Positions 11,985 to 36,777 of a stretch of 47,500 bases of DNA are shown here, piece after piece (within the stretch, counting starts at the first letter, position 1; each line of letters opens with the position of its first letter). This DNA is from Halisarca cf. caerulea (lineage: Eukaryota; Porifera; Demospongiae; Chondrillida; Halisarcidae). Below the pieces are notes generated by a model. That model was given only the letters and a program-made list of their open reading frames with translations. It was not told where the DNA came from and ran no database searches. Location of the stretch: NCBI GenBank assembly GCA_963170055.1, contig CAUJGJ010000185.1:371075-418574 (forward strand), read 5' to 3'. The position numbers and the translations under genes are program-made.

Positions 11985-12912
11985 GGATACACTACAATGT
12001 CATGTATGGCTGGGGCGTGCACGAAGCGATGTTCCAAATGACACACTGTGAGCATGGGCAGTAGTAATGATAGGTGCATGGGTTGTCAGGATCAAATGTT
12101 GCAAGAAAATTGTCCCAAAATAGATCATGCAGTTTTTGTTTGATTGAGTTGAGTGGTAAGTGGATGACTATTGTTGGGAGTGAATTCCAGAGATTGACAA
12201 CCCGGTTAAAGTAGGAATGTCTGGCAGTAGATGTTCTGGTGAGCTTTTGCCTCAGTTTTAATTTTGTGCCAGATCTCGTATTGGTTGTTGAGAAAGAGAT
12301 GAATTTCAGGATGTCAAGGTTCTTGGGCAATTGGAAGTTTTTGACTAGGAATAGGATATCTCGAATTAAGGAAGAATCTGAAGTTGAATCAGTCTGTCTT
12401 TGTAGTTAATTGGGGCATAAGATATAGGATGAATTTAGTTGCGTTGAACTGATTCAATTCAGATTATGTCCTTGATGAGACGGGGTCACCACAATTGCGA
12501 ACAATACATCAGCTGAGATCTTATAGGGAGATGTATAGTGATCATTTGAGTGGAATGGGGCAGGAAGTAGAGATGGATCTGTGGATGAAATGGAGGGTAT
12601 GGTATGCTTCGGAGCAGATCTTTGAATAGTGTGTTCTCCAGCACAGATCATGGCTGGCTGTGACACCAAGGTCACGCTGGTCTACTACTACTGCTATGTT
12701 GACACCGTTGATGGTGTAAGAGGGAGAGGGGCAATTTGAATTCAATGAGAATTGAAGGCATGCACATTTTTGGGGTTTGAGTGACAATCCCCACTGGTGG
12801 CACCAATTTGCTAGTCAGTTGATGTCAGATTGTAGTTGTGCAGTGTCGACATTAAATAGTGATATTGATTTGGAGAATTTTGTATCGTCAGCAAACATAT
12901 AATATTGATGAA
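11985..12912 (-). pseudogene. Decayed LINE reverse transcriptase (CR1/L2-like), 3' part
   Basis: Reading the minus strand from about 12910: YMFADDTKFSKSISLF (catalytic A-DD motif), an in-frame TGA, WCHQWGLSLKPQKC (the K-P-x-K-C segment), then INGVNI and DLGVTASHDLCWRTHY, then after frame breaks LPKNLDILKFISFSTTN and HSYFNRVVNLWNSLP, the usual C-terminus of CR1/Jockey-type ORF2. At least one stop and two frameshifts make it inactive. The N-terminal endonuclease and the rest of the RT are absent. Clade assignment is from motif memory only. Confidence 0.85.
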
Positions 12913-12942
12913 TCGAGCGTGATGGATGTTCTAGTATCCGAT

Positions 12943-13051
12943 TAGTCTGGCGTTGCCGACCCGATTCTCGCTTAGCCTTTTTCGGGCGGGTGACGGTGAC
13001 GTCATTCCCCGAAAAAGGTCAAGCGAGAATCGGGCCGGCAACGCCAGACTA
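12943..13051. mobile_element. Fold-back MITE, 109 bp
   Basis: Almost the whole element is a hairpin: TAGTCTGGCGTTGCC at the left and GGCAACGCCAGACTA at the right, with arms of about 45 bp that also pair GATTCTCGCTTAGCC with its complement. The loop holds a GTGACGTCAT motif. No flanking duplication is evident. It abuts the LINE remnant. Confidence 0.8.
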
Positions 13052-14133
13052 TTGCATCTGTACATGTTCCGCCTCATCAAGCCTGCATACACACGGCTAC
13101 AGACCGTAAGGATTCAGGTACGTATTATATTGTTGGCGTTCATAAGTTAAGTTAAAGTTAAATGTCAATAATTAGACAGGATGCCCTTCAGCCTCTTCTC
13201 ATTCTTGTGAGCCTTGTAGTAGGCCTATCTATGATGGCACTCGATTAGCTCTTTTTGGCGTGCTCGTTCCACACATTCCATACAGCAAGAATCCTTCAGT
13301 ATCTGTCGCGATACTGCTGGTATATATATATAAGCTCTGAACAAGGATCACTCTCTAACAACACATGAGAAATGAGAAATGACCAAGTTTTGGTCAACTG
13401 ACTGGATTTCAGTTTATGCAAATTACTGCCATACAATTGTTTGATGACATTCTTTCAGCTATAGAAGAGATCATATAACCAAAGAGTCCAAGATGTTGAC
13501 AGAGGCTTCTTTGCTCCCCTAGCTAGTGTTTGCCTTCACCCGTGGCATGGCAAAAGAAGCCAATGCATGCACTATCTTCTTCAAAAGGCTTGCTGACATT
13601 CTTTCGGAAAGGAAGAAGATCCGGCACCTTTTCCAAAATGATGTTTCTCATCAGATACAAGATCTCTTTCATTCTACTCAGGTCTTCCATCAGAGCAATT
13701 CAATCCTCCAGATCAAAGCCATCTCAGCCCATGATTGCTGGGTCCTGATTCTGACTTTCACCACATGTATATGCTGAGGCCCAGGCCATCGGCTCTGGCT
13801 AACTGATTCTCTTCATTTTCACTACATTTTATTATGATTATTTTTTCAGTTGTTTACTAAAAGAACATTCTATATAATTTTAATAATTATAATTATTATG
13901 GAATAATATTAATATTATAATATTAATATTAATATAACATTGTTAGGACAATGATTAAAATATGCATGGAAATTAAAGCTGAATGTTGTGTGAGGCCAAT
14001 AAAAAAAATTGATCAATGATGACTACAATAATATACAGGAAATGAGGTACACAAACAACTTAAACATTACATACAAGCATCAAGCAATATAGCAAAATAA
14101 TAAGAATAACAAATAATCATTAAAAACAACTAG
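13052..14133. other. No gene seen; AT-rich flank of retroelement
   Basis: Short open frames near 13526-13777 have no recognisable domain or splice context. A TATATATATA run lies near 13320, and 13860-13960 is rich in AATATTAAT. This stretch probably includes the 3' untranslated end of the minus-strand retroelement, but no boundary can be fixed. Confidence 0.5.
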
Positions 14134-16279
14134 TTAGACCTCAGCATCGCAAGAGCCAAGGGTGCCCAGCACCGAAATTGTGTTCCCCACTTGAACAGCA
14201 ACCGCAAGCCTCTGCATGAGGAAAGAAAAGGACTGAGGCTCTCCTGTGGCCATCTTCACACGGTGGCCGAGGTCCTTCAAGAAGGCCATGGACTCCACTC
14301 CAACTGAGCCTGACGTTTCCACGGCAACAGGCTGGAAAAAGTAGCTGTGGCTGAGATGTGCATACTTCTTCTTCTTTTCTTCCTCGGCATAGGCAGACGC
14401 TGCTCCTGCCTCTGTAGCACATCTTCTCCTGTGGGATTGGCAGAAGGTATCTACACAGGTGGCATCCCACACCAGAAACCTCCCCTCTGACCATGGAGTC
14501 ATGGTAATGCCATCGGGACGATTTCCATCAGCACGATGGAGTCCTGTTGGTTCTAGGCGAGAAGGTACGCTAGCAGCTGCCAAAGAACGGGAAATGATGG
14601 TGTTCAGAGCATGGTGACGAGCTGATCGGCCTTGACTTGATCTGCAGGACAATCTGTGGTGGCCAAATGAATCTGCATCCTTACCACACAATTCACAAAT
14701 GTGAGGTTGACAAATCATTGCTCCCACTCTTAGGCCAACAGCAACACGGATTGTATCATTGCACATTCGCAGGCCAAGGGATGAGACTGGAGGCGCATTA
14801 AGCCATGCCCCTGAATGACTAGAGGCAGCAGCTAAGACCCGGGCGCTAGATATCTCATCCTCACAATTTGACAAAATTGAGTGGTATAATTGCTCAACCC
14901 TTGGTTTGTCCCAAGACTTCTGTTTATGCCGAGAGCTCCCAGTGGGAAGAGATGTGTCTTCTGGAAGGCCAACACGCCACATGGCTAGGGCTGAGTCCCT
15001 TTCACTGTAGGCAATGGATGACAGATGCGCTGGAAGTAGTTGTTGAACTAGGGCAGATGCTCCATCAGCAGAAGCCAAAAAGGCAGAAGGTGCAAGATGA
15101 AGAGCACTCCTAAACCCTAGGCCACCAGATCCAACTGGAAGTGTTGCCTGCTGCCAAGGTGAATCTCCTGATCTGAAATCAATGTTGGTGATTCGGGAGA
15201 CGATGGACAAAAGCAGATTATCCCAGGATATCAGAAGCGGTGATGAGAAAGTTGGAGATGTGCGCAATACATGCTGAAGCTTTGGGATGGCAAAGGAGTG
15301 GCGCAAAATGGTGATGGCATCATGGGCCTCCAGATGGCAGAGACGTTCCCCAACCAGCTTCAACTGCTGAAGCTGGGCCTCAAGACAAACTTCCATGGAA
15401 AGGGGACCCAAAGGGGACCCTAACAGAGTGGCTTCTTGAGGAACAGTGAATCTAAGGCCTGGGAAATTGGAAACCATGGCATCTGCGGCTGACCTGTTGT
15501 GACAAATCAGTTCTGACTTTGACATATTGAGGGATAGGCCAAGGGATTGGCCAATTTCCTCAATTCTCTTTAAATCGGCAGTCAGACTACCAAAAGTACC
15601 CCCCAAGGTGCCATCGTCTAGAAAGAAAGCTTTGAATTCGGACTCCAGGATGGACACTAAGCTGTGGATTGCAATGCAAAATAGCATAGGACCAAGAGGG
15701 TCCCCCTGCTGGATACCCTCAGAAGATAGTAACAGTTCGCCTTCCCACAGGAGAGTTGATGAGGAGGAGTAGACAGAATGAACGAATGGCAATAGAGTTG
15801 GGATGTGTGCTTTGGTAGCTTCAAGGATCTTGTCACGTCTGATAGTGTTAAAGGCATTGCTAAAATCGACTTTCAGCAAAGCCTTATCTGATGGTAGTGA
15901 GTTGAGAAAGATCCGAGAGGCATGAACTGCTGCATCAGCTCCTCCAGGAACTCCAAACCCCAGTTGATAAGGAGACAAGAATTGAGGAATCGACTCCATT
16001 GCATGTATGCATGCACATTTTGAAGCTAATCTTCTTAAGGTACAACCAATGGCAATGGGTCGAATCCCCCCATCCTTCTTTGTTAAAGCTATCAAATTGG
16101 CACCAAAAATGATGGGACGTATAGCTTGAGGAGTTCTCCCTTCCAGTATCAGTGTCAGTAACCCCACTAGAGAGGACAATAGGGACACCCCACCATCTCC
16201 TGCAGTAGGGCCTGTCAGGTCTTTTAGGTGCTGGGGAAGGAGACCATCAGGACCTCCATGCACCTGAACCCTTAGGGAA
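14134..16279 (-). mobile_element. Retroelement reverse transcriptase with zinc knuckle and restriction-like endonuclease motif, 5'-truncated
   Basis: A continuous minus-strand frame of about 715 codons ends with TAA at 14134. Upstream, the frame is closed by a TGA near 16285, inside AT-rich repeats, so the N-terminal part is missing. Visible RT motifs in order: GGPDGLLPQHLKDL, LLKVDFSNAFNTI (block A Asp), GIQQGDPLGPMLF (block B), FFLDDGTLGG (block C; Phe-Leu-Asp-Asp in place of Tyr-Ala-Asp-Asp) and LNMSKSE. A CELCGKDADSFGHHRLSC knuckle follows, then RPDG and LVWDATCVDT, resembling the PD-(D/E)XK endonuclease of R2/NeSL-type elements. The frame is long and clean for a dead copy, so insertion may be recent. 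It sits upstream of 7TM-B in copy 1 and is absent from copy 2. Precise clade is uncertain. Confidence 0.85.
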
Positions 16280-16283
16280 GGAG

Positions 16284-16560
16284 GAAATTGCCTTCATATT
16301 AATATTATTATTATTATTGATATAATAATATAATATATTGTTTATAATTATATAACAAATATAAATTCAACAACAAAATAATATAATATACAGTAATAAT
16401 GAGATAATAATAATAATAATAATAACAATAACCATGATGACATGCAAAGCTACACATACATGCACATAATTACAGTTATTATTATTATAATGATGATGAG
16501 TAAATAAAATATTGTTTACTCCAGTGTAATGTTTTATTATTATTATTATTATTATTTTTA
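16284..16560. repeat. AT-rich microsatellite block (ATT/ATA runs)
   Basis: Several runs of TTATTATTATTA and AATAATAATAAT flank the truncated 5' side of the retroelement, about 140-420 bp upstream of the 7TM-B start codon. Confidence 0.85.
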
Positions 16561-16700
16561 TAAGTATTATTATACTGTTGTATAGGGCAGTGCATGTGTG
16601 TGCCTATTGTATGAGTATATAATGCTGCATGCATACAGGGGGAATTTGTTCACTAATTTGTTGCTCCATATTAATTACCTTCAACAGTCAGAGATTGCAA

Positions 16701-23159
<6,459 letters not shown>

Positions 23160-23414
23160 CCTAAAGTTTAGAGAGAGGTAGATGAGGAGAGCAACTTGTC
23201 CATTGCAAACTGTTCAAAAATCAGCTATAGACTCAGAGACAGTAATGCATGTTCCATTGCTAATAACACTGAAGTGTCTTTTGCTTATGTTCTTGCAAGA
23301 AGTGTTTGCTTTAAATTTGGATGAGAAATTTATTTCAAATAATGATTGCAGTACAGTACCTCACCTCAAGGAGCCCCTGCTGAAGATTTCACTTTGGTCT
23401 GATCAAGCATGCGT

Positions 23415-23584
23415 AGTTTCTGACCCACTTGGTAATCGGAGAGTGTTGTTGTCAAGCGAATGACGTCACGACCACAAGCTGCGACATTCTAGCAGAACGC
23501 ATTCCTTGTCTGACTAGAACCGACTATCGTTGTCTTCTTCATGTCCGAGCAGGTTAGTCGAACTGTAAACAAGATTTTTACTAG
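23415..23584 (+). promoter_or_regulatory. Duplicate filamin promoter and 5'-UTR exon, detached from any filamin coding sequence
   Basis: By eye, all 170 bases equal 36448-36617. The copy keeps a TGACGTCA CRE-type palindrome (23461-23468), the presumed first exon and its GAGCAG|GTTAGT donor (exon end 23552). Upstream sequence is only loosely similar to the sequence before the real filamin promoter. Downstream, it breaks directly into a 7TM-A exon 9 fragment. No filamin coding exon follows for 13 kb. Confidence 0.85.
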
Positions 23585-23886
23585 CTCTCACCTGCAAAGC
23601 TGCTGTTGCTCTGACATAGTTTGGTCATGCAAGACCCCAACGGTTGGCTGGTGGCCAGTTGTATACTCAACTGTATACAGTGGACGTCCAGACACACACA
23701 CACACACGCAGGCGAGCATGCACACACACATACACACACGCACATACACACACACACACGCCACAGCCGAAGTTAATCACTATTGCCGTGACTCCCGGTA
23801 CCGTCATTGGGTTAATTTTCCTGATTGGGTGCATAATTGTTGTTCTTCTCCAAGTGGACTACTTTGCCTGGGCCACCTACTTTTAA
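23585..23886 (+). pseudogene. 7TM-A exon 9-10 fragment (truncated duplicate)
   Basis: Positions 23585-23692 copy the end of 7TM-A intron 8 and the start of exon 9, but ACACAG has become ACATAG (in-frame stop) and a 4-bp TGCA insertion shifts the frame. The copy is cut off after CAGTGGACGTCCA and jumps into the intron 9 CA tract, deleting about 130 bp. Exon 10 (23767-23886) is intact, with FFN changed to LIT near its start, and the same 3' UTR follows to about 23960. It is the left end of duplication copy 2, with no promoter or upstream exons of its own. Confidence 0.9.
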
Positions 23887-23959
23887 CCCTTGGACACTGG
23901 ATGTTTGTTGAGCAGCATTGGGACACTAGTCATCTTGTCAGTCGTCGTGAAAGGAACAC

Positions 23960-24078
<119 letters not shown>

Positions 24079-24657
24079 CCGTGGTAGGATTCCCTGTTTA
24101 AGCTGGTGGCACTATACACTGTTCTTTACTAGTTTTGGCCGGCCCTTTGTGTTTGTCTTGTTTAAATTCTTGTGTCTTCCATCTGATGCTGATTTAGTGT
24201 GTGATCTGTACAACTGCAGGTGTGTGTGTGTGGACCTCAAGCCACGTTCTTTGTAGAGAGGCTAATCACATTTTGTCCTTATTTGGAGAGTCCAGTATAA
24301 GAGGTAGAATGTACCTATGAATGGATGTTGGTACATGTGCACAGAATATGATCAACAAAGAACATCATTGATGAGCCATGGTTGTGACATCATTTTCATG
24401 TGGGGAAGGGGGGTTACCATATTCATATTATGCTTGGTTCAAGGAGTGAGTTCATAAGTGCATGAAAAGCAATTTCCACCCCCCCCCCCCGGAAAGGGTG
24501 ATTGGAGTATGGTGACTTGCACCAAGAAATTAAACAATCCCCATTGACGGGATTTATAGAATATTATACTTCAGTTTCAGCAGATGAATGAGAAGCTAGT
24601 CATTAAATTTTATTCATGTGTTCATTCACTGGTAGTTTCTATTGTACATTATGCACA

Positions 24658-25072
24658 ATAGTTAGGAGAGCTTCACCGGTTGGTCCGTGCAGTTAGGAGA
24701 GCTCCACTGGTTGGTCCGTGTAGTTAGGAGAGCTCCACCGGTTGGCCATGGTCCGTGTAGTTAGGAGAGCTCCACCGGTTGGTCCGTGCAGTTAGGAGAG
24801 CTCCACCGGTTGGTGTGTGTAGTTAGGAGAGCTCCACCGGTTGGTCCGTGTAGTTAGGAGAGCTCCATCAGATGGTCCATGTAGTTAGGAGAGCTCCACC
24901 GGTTGGTCCGTGTAGTTAGGAGAGCTCCACCGGTTGGTCCGTGTAGTTAGGAGAGCTCCACCGGTTGGTCCGTGTAGTTAGGAGAGCTCCACCGGTTGGT
25001 CCGTGTAGTTAGGAGAGCTCTGCCGGATGGTCCATGTAGTTAGGAGAGCTCCACCGGTTGGTCCATGTAGTT
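24658..25072. repeat. 31-bp minisatellite, intergenic
   Basis: About 13-14 units of roughly 31 bp containing GTTAGGAGAGCTCCACCGGT then TGGTCCGTGTA. Some units vary (CATCAGATGG, TGCCGGATGG). It is present only in duplication copy 2. Confidence 0.92.
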
Positions 25073-25222
25073 GGTTGATTGTACAGCTATTGCTAAACAC
25101 ATGCCATAGATCTCTTCTACAAGGACTAGAGACAAGTCTACTGCTGCAGGTCGAATTTGTTTGCTGCGTGCATGCATGTGGTTTATTGCTCCGTGCTTCA
25201 TCAACTTAACCATAACAGATTG

Positions 25223-25325
25223 TAGTCTGGAGTTCCAGACCCTTCATTCGCGGCTCCATGTTTTTGATGTCATCGCCCCTCCCAAACCTCCCAGCAGGCA
25301 GTTTGGGTCTGGGTACCCCAGACTA
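25223..25325. mobile_element. Fold-back MITE, 103 bp, with 9-bp target duplication
   Basis: The arms TAGTCTGGAGTTCCAGACCC (left) and the complement of TAGTCTGGGGTACCCAGACC (right) pair almost fully. Flanks are AACAGATTG (25214-25222) and AGCAGATTG (25326-25334), a 9-bp direct repeat with one mismatch. Same terminal motif as the elements at 12943 and 46539. Confidence 0.8.
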
Positions 25326-25903
25326 AGCAGATTGCATAGTCTTGTGTTACACAGACCTACTTCCCTCTTCCATGTTACAATTTTTTTTAAATAATGGAAT
25401 CGAGAAGTGGGTCTGTGCATGGATGATAGATTAGGCCATTCAAAATTAATGTTATGTTTCTGGTCCCCTTCCTGGTCAATAATTTTAGGCCAAAAAAGAA
25501 AATTCGGTGAGCATACTGGGTTCAAACCCTGACCAAAATATTGTAATCTATCAACTATGAAGCATGTGTGTTCAGCATGACCACATGCAACTGTGTGTAC
25601 CATCGTGTTATTGTGGGACTAGTGGCTGTCTGGTTCCATACAGACATGCACTTCCTATATTTGTATGCTGTATAAGTTTGTATCATCTTTTGACTTGCTT
25701 CAATTCAACATTCTTGCTAGCATTAATAGCATTTGTTCACAGATATAAGGAATATTACTTGCATGAATGCCTTTGTCAATTAGATTTAAAAAAAAAAAAA
25801 AAAAAAGAAAAACACCTGGTGGCCTGGTCAATTTTCGAAGATGTCCAGGACCAGAAACATATTATTATTTACTTTGTATGGCCTTATTTAGGGAAAGGTA
25901 ACG

Positions 25904-28576
25904 TATATATGTTCCGCTCTTTTTATGGATTTGCGCAATCTATAAAATGCGCAGCGCATTCTAAGAATGTCTAAAATGCGTGCCAATTTATAAAATGGCG
26001 CCCATTCTATAGAATGCGTAGGGCTACGTGGCTTGTGCAATCTATAGGCTGCGCAACTGTAGGACTTGCGCATTCTATAAAATGCGCACCCCAGGACTTG
26101 CGCAATCTATAGAATGCGCAGCCTGGGTCTTGCACGATCTATCGACAGGGCAACGTGCAGCGCTTGGTTCACTGTGTAGAACACCACACTTTTTAATCAA
26201 AAATCCCTATAGAATGTGAATTTTAGAAGTGTGCTGCTCATATTAGAGAATGTGCTGTGCATTTTAAAGAATTGCATTACACATTCTTGAGCGGAAGACA
26301 TAAAGCATGCAGGGTTCTCCCAAAGACTTTTTAAAAGCAATGTATAGTGCACCCCCACCCCAGTCAACAGATAAGGGATAGTGCTTTTGCAGTGTGAGGT
26401 TTTACAATCCACAGACTTCTAGTATGTAGTTTAATGCAATTGAACGTAGTTAATGGCAGGGGGTTTGTAATGGCCACATGCATGCGCTTGTCATTAATGC
26501 AATGATGTAACTGGGCAGGCACGTGCCTTACCAGGTGCCACTGCGCATGCTCAGTTGCCTCCGCATGTCACGCTTGAAGAAAGTAGCACTGTCTTCAGCT
26601 CACAAATTTTATTTTCCTCTTTATTTTTATTTTTATAGGATCTCCGTCAATCTTAAATTGACGTGAAAGGGTTGTGGGCTTTTCCCCCAGGTTAGAGGTT
26701 GTCATAACTCATTAAGGCCGGAAGTATGGCTGAGAAGCATGAACGCTTCCGGTCTGATTATTCCGGGGGTGGGGCTTGGGCCCCAGCAGATTGGGGGATG
26801 GCCCACTCCCCTTATACCAAAAGAGATTCCCTTTATACAGGGTATACTCTTGCAAGGTACACGTTTCTGATAGATAAGCTTAGAGAGGAGGATGGACAGT
26901 TGAGGTTATGGAAAATAGGTATATTAGAGTCTTTACCTATTTTTCATGGAATGGAAAGACCCTAAGACATTAACCTCATGCAATGCATGCTGCAACCATA
27001 GATGCTACAACTGCAATTATTGATACTAGAGGTGAACAAATGATCACCTGTATGGCTTCATCACAGAGCACTAAATTGGCTCACTTGTGTGGCTTCACAC
27101 ACACATACAAAACCTCAGAAATGGAAGGCATAGCACTCCCAGTATATAAGGAATAGTGGCTATGGGGGTGTAAGGAATAGTGGCTATGGGGGTGTAAGGA
27201 ATAGTGGCTATGGGCGAAGCCATAGCGCTTTGCTTGCAAAGAACAGCGAAGCGCTATGCTTGAGTTTTATAGGGGAGAACATTGGCACATGTGCAGAAGT
27301 CACCACATTGTCAAGTTATTTCATACAATGTCAAGTGCATAAACCAATGTCTTATAGCTATGAAATTCGGATCCATGCAGGACCTGTTTGTTTAGTAATT
27401 TCCTGTGGTTACCATTGCACCCTGCTATGTGACCGACAAGCTCCATTTGTGAGACATGAGAATGTAATACTATATCCTATTTCCCAAAATTAATGTCTTC
27501 ATCTTTTGGTTTTACATTTCATGTTGGTTGTACTAAGTTTTCATCTCTAAATTGGGAGTTATTAATGTATGGTATTACTGAGTCAAATTGAATAGTTTTG
27601 TGAACCTTTTCAATATAATTATTATTATATTAATAATGATAATACTTAGCTGTACACTGCATGTGAATTATAGTGTAGTGTATTATAGTATAGTGTAGAT
27701 TACATATTTAAGTGGGTGATATCATGTGACTAAGATGCCTACCACCACATGGTGTTGAGTATGAAGTACGGAGGAAAAGGACAATGATGCATGCCGTGAC
27801 CATTGAGTGGGAAGATGTTGGGTGGTGACTGGGAGTTGGGTCAAAATATCAAGCAAGATAGAAACGCAGAGGACGGTGGTGGCGATTTGGGAGAACCCAC
27901 GGCAAACTTGCACTGCTGCCATCCTATTGTCTGAACAGTTTTGTTATTTTGAAATGTTGCCTCCTCTGGCCTTGCCAGGGGAGTAGTATACACCAACTAT
28001 TCTTTGGGTTTTTTTTACTCGTGAACCCTGTGTCCTAGGCCCGGTTACCAAGTTGTCTTTTTCCCTGCCTCACCAGGGCCCTTCTAGTGCATATTTGGCC
28101 ATCACAAGCCAAGCACTATGGGTAACCCTGAGTCCGAGGTTTTCTTTTATCATTAATATTTCTGATTTGAATAATAATGGTCAACACACAATGATGCCAG
28201 TGAAACTGAATAGTACTCCATTGACAGGTACATTTAAAGATGCTTACAAGCTACTAAAATATATTCTATATCATGGGAAAAGGTAGGAATTCATGCACTG
28301 GTTTCTATAGAATGCACAAGTCCTGCGTGCGCATTTTATAGAATGCGCAAATCCCAGGTTGCGCAGTTTATAGATTGCGCAAGTCCTGGGGTGCGCACTT
28401 TATAGAATGCGCAAGTCCGACAGTTGCGCAGTCTATAGATTGCGCAAGCCACGTAGCCCTACGCATTCTATAGAATGGGCGCCATTTTATAAATTGGCAC
28501 GCATTTTAGACATTCTTAGAATGCGCTGCGCATTTTATAGATTGCGCAAATCCATAAAAAGAGCGGAACATATATA
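25904..28576. mobile_element. 2.67-kb DNA transposon with about 230-bp terminal inverted repeats
   Basis: The left end (25904 to about 26135) and the inverse of the right end (28576 down to about 28345) agree over about 230 bp with few mismatches, starting TATATATGTTCCGCTC. The arms are built from short palindromic modules such as TTGCGCAATCTATA and TAGAATGCGCA. The interior (26140-28340) has only short frames; one of 79 codons at 26726-26965 (RYTFLIDKLREEDGQL) is unrecognised, and three 24-bp repeats lie near 27145-27215. No transposase was identified, so it is probably non-autonomous. It lies only in copy 2 and ends 129 bp before the 7TM-C start codon. Superfamily not assigned. Confidence 0.85.
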
Positions 28577-28705
28577 ATCAATTATCCGTGGTCTGTGTGA
28601 CGCGAGACTATAGATTGATTTCCTCCATTTTTAGGACGTCATTCGTAATTTTCCCCTGCTGAAAGGAAACTCGAATCAAGGGAGCACACAACGCGAGGCT
28701 TGCAA

Positions 28706-36210
<7,505 letters not shown>

Positions 36211-36447
36211 CTTGAGTTAAAAGTTGGCTGATTGAGCCCAGCCTGGGAGACTGACCAGTTCATTCAAAATTTAGCTAAACTCAATAACAAATTCATGCAT
36301 GTTCAAATGCTAAAATATTGAAGTATCTTCTGTTTATGTTTTTGCAAGTATACTTGCTTTAATTAAGGAATTGATTTCAAAACTATGACCTGCATGCATG
36401 AGCTCAAAGAGCCCGCGCTGATGATTCACGCTAGACTGAGCATGCGC

Positions 36448-36617
36448 AGTTTCTGACCCACTTGGTAATCGGAGAGTGTTGTTGTCAAGCGAATGACGTC
36501 ACGACCACAAGCTGCGACATTCTAGCAGAACGCATTCCTTGTCTGACTAGAACCGACTATCGTTGTCTTCTTCATGTCCGAGCAGGTTAGTCGAACTGTA
36601 AACAAGATTTTTACTAG
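36448..36617 (+). promoter_or_regulatory. Filamin promoter and 5'-UTR exon
   Basis: The segment 238 bp after the 7TM-C stop contains TGACGTCA (36494-36501) and a presumed non-coding exon ending TCCGAGCAG|GTTAGT at 36585. An acceptor (TTCTAG, 36745-36750) lies 27 bp before the filamin ATG. Its role is inferred from position and from the exact copy at 23415-23584. Confidence 0.7.
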
Positions 36618-36777
36618 TCCTCCAATGATTTTCTGCTCGCCTTGTGCAATTATGATGTAGTCGGACATTTAAGCAAATAGGTTTCCTTTAATCGAATCAA
36701 CTGGCAATTATCTTTATCCTTCATTCTTTTGGTGTTTGTTTGGCTTCTAGCATTGCTGGAATTACTAAAATTAGGCG

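Noticed and set aside
13526..13777. 83-codon plus-strand frame (MFAFTRGMAKEANACTIFF) as a gene
   Set aside because: No splice context, domain or homologous segment in the duplicate copy. It lies in transposon-rich intergenic sequence.
25904..26160. Possible bacterial repeats (TGCGCA palindromes)
   Set aside because: The same sequence recurs inverted at 28345-28576 and bounds a eukaryotic insertion between duplicated animal sequences, so it is the arm of a transposon.
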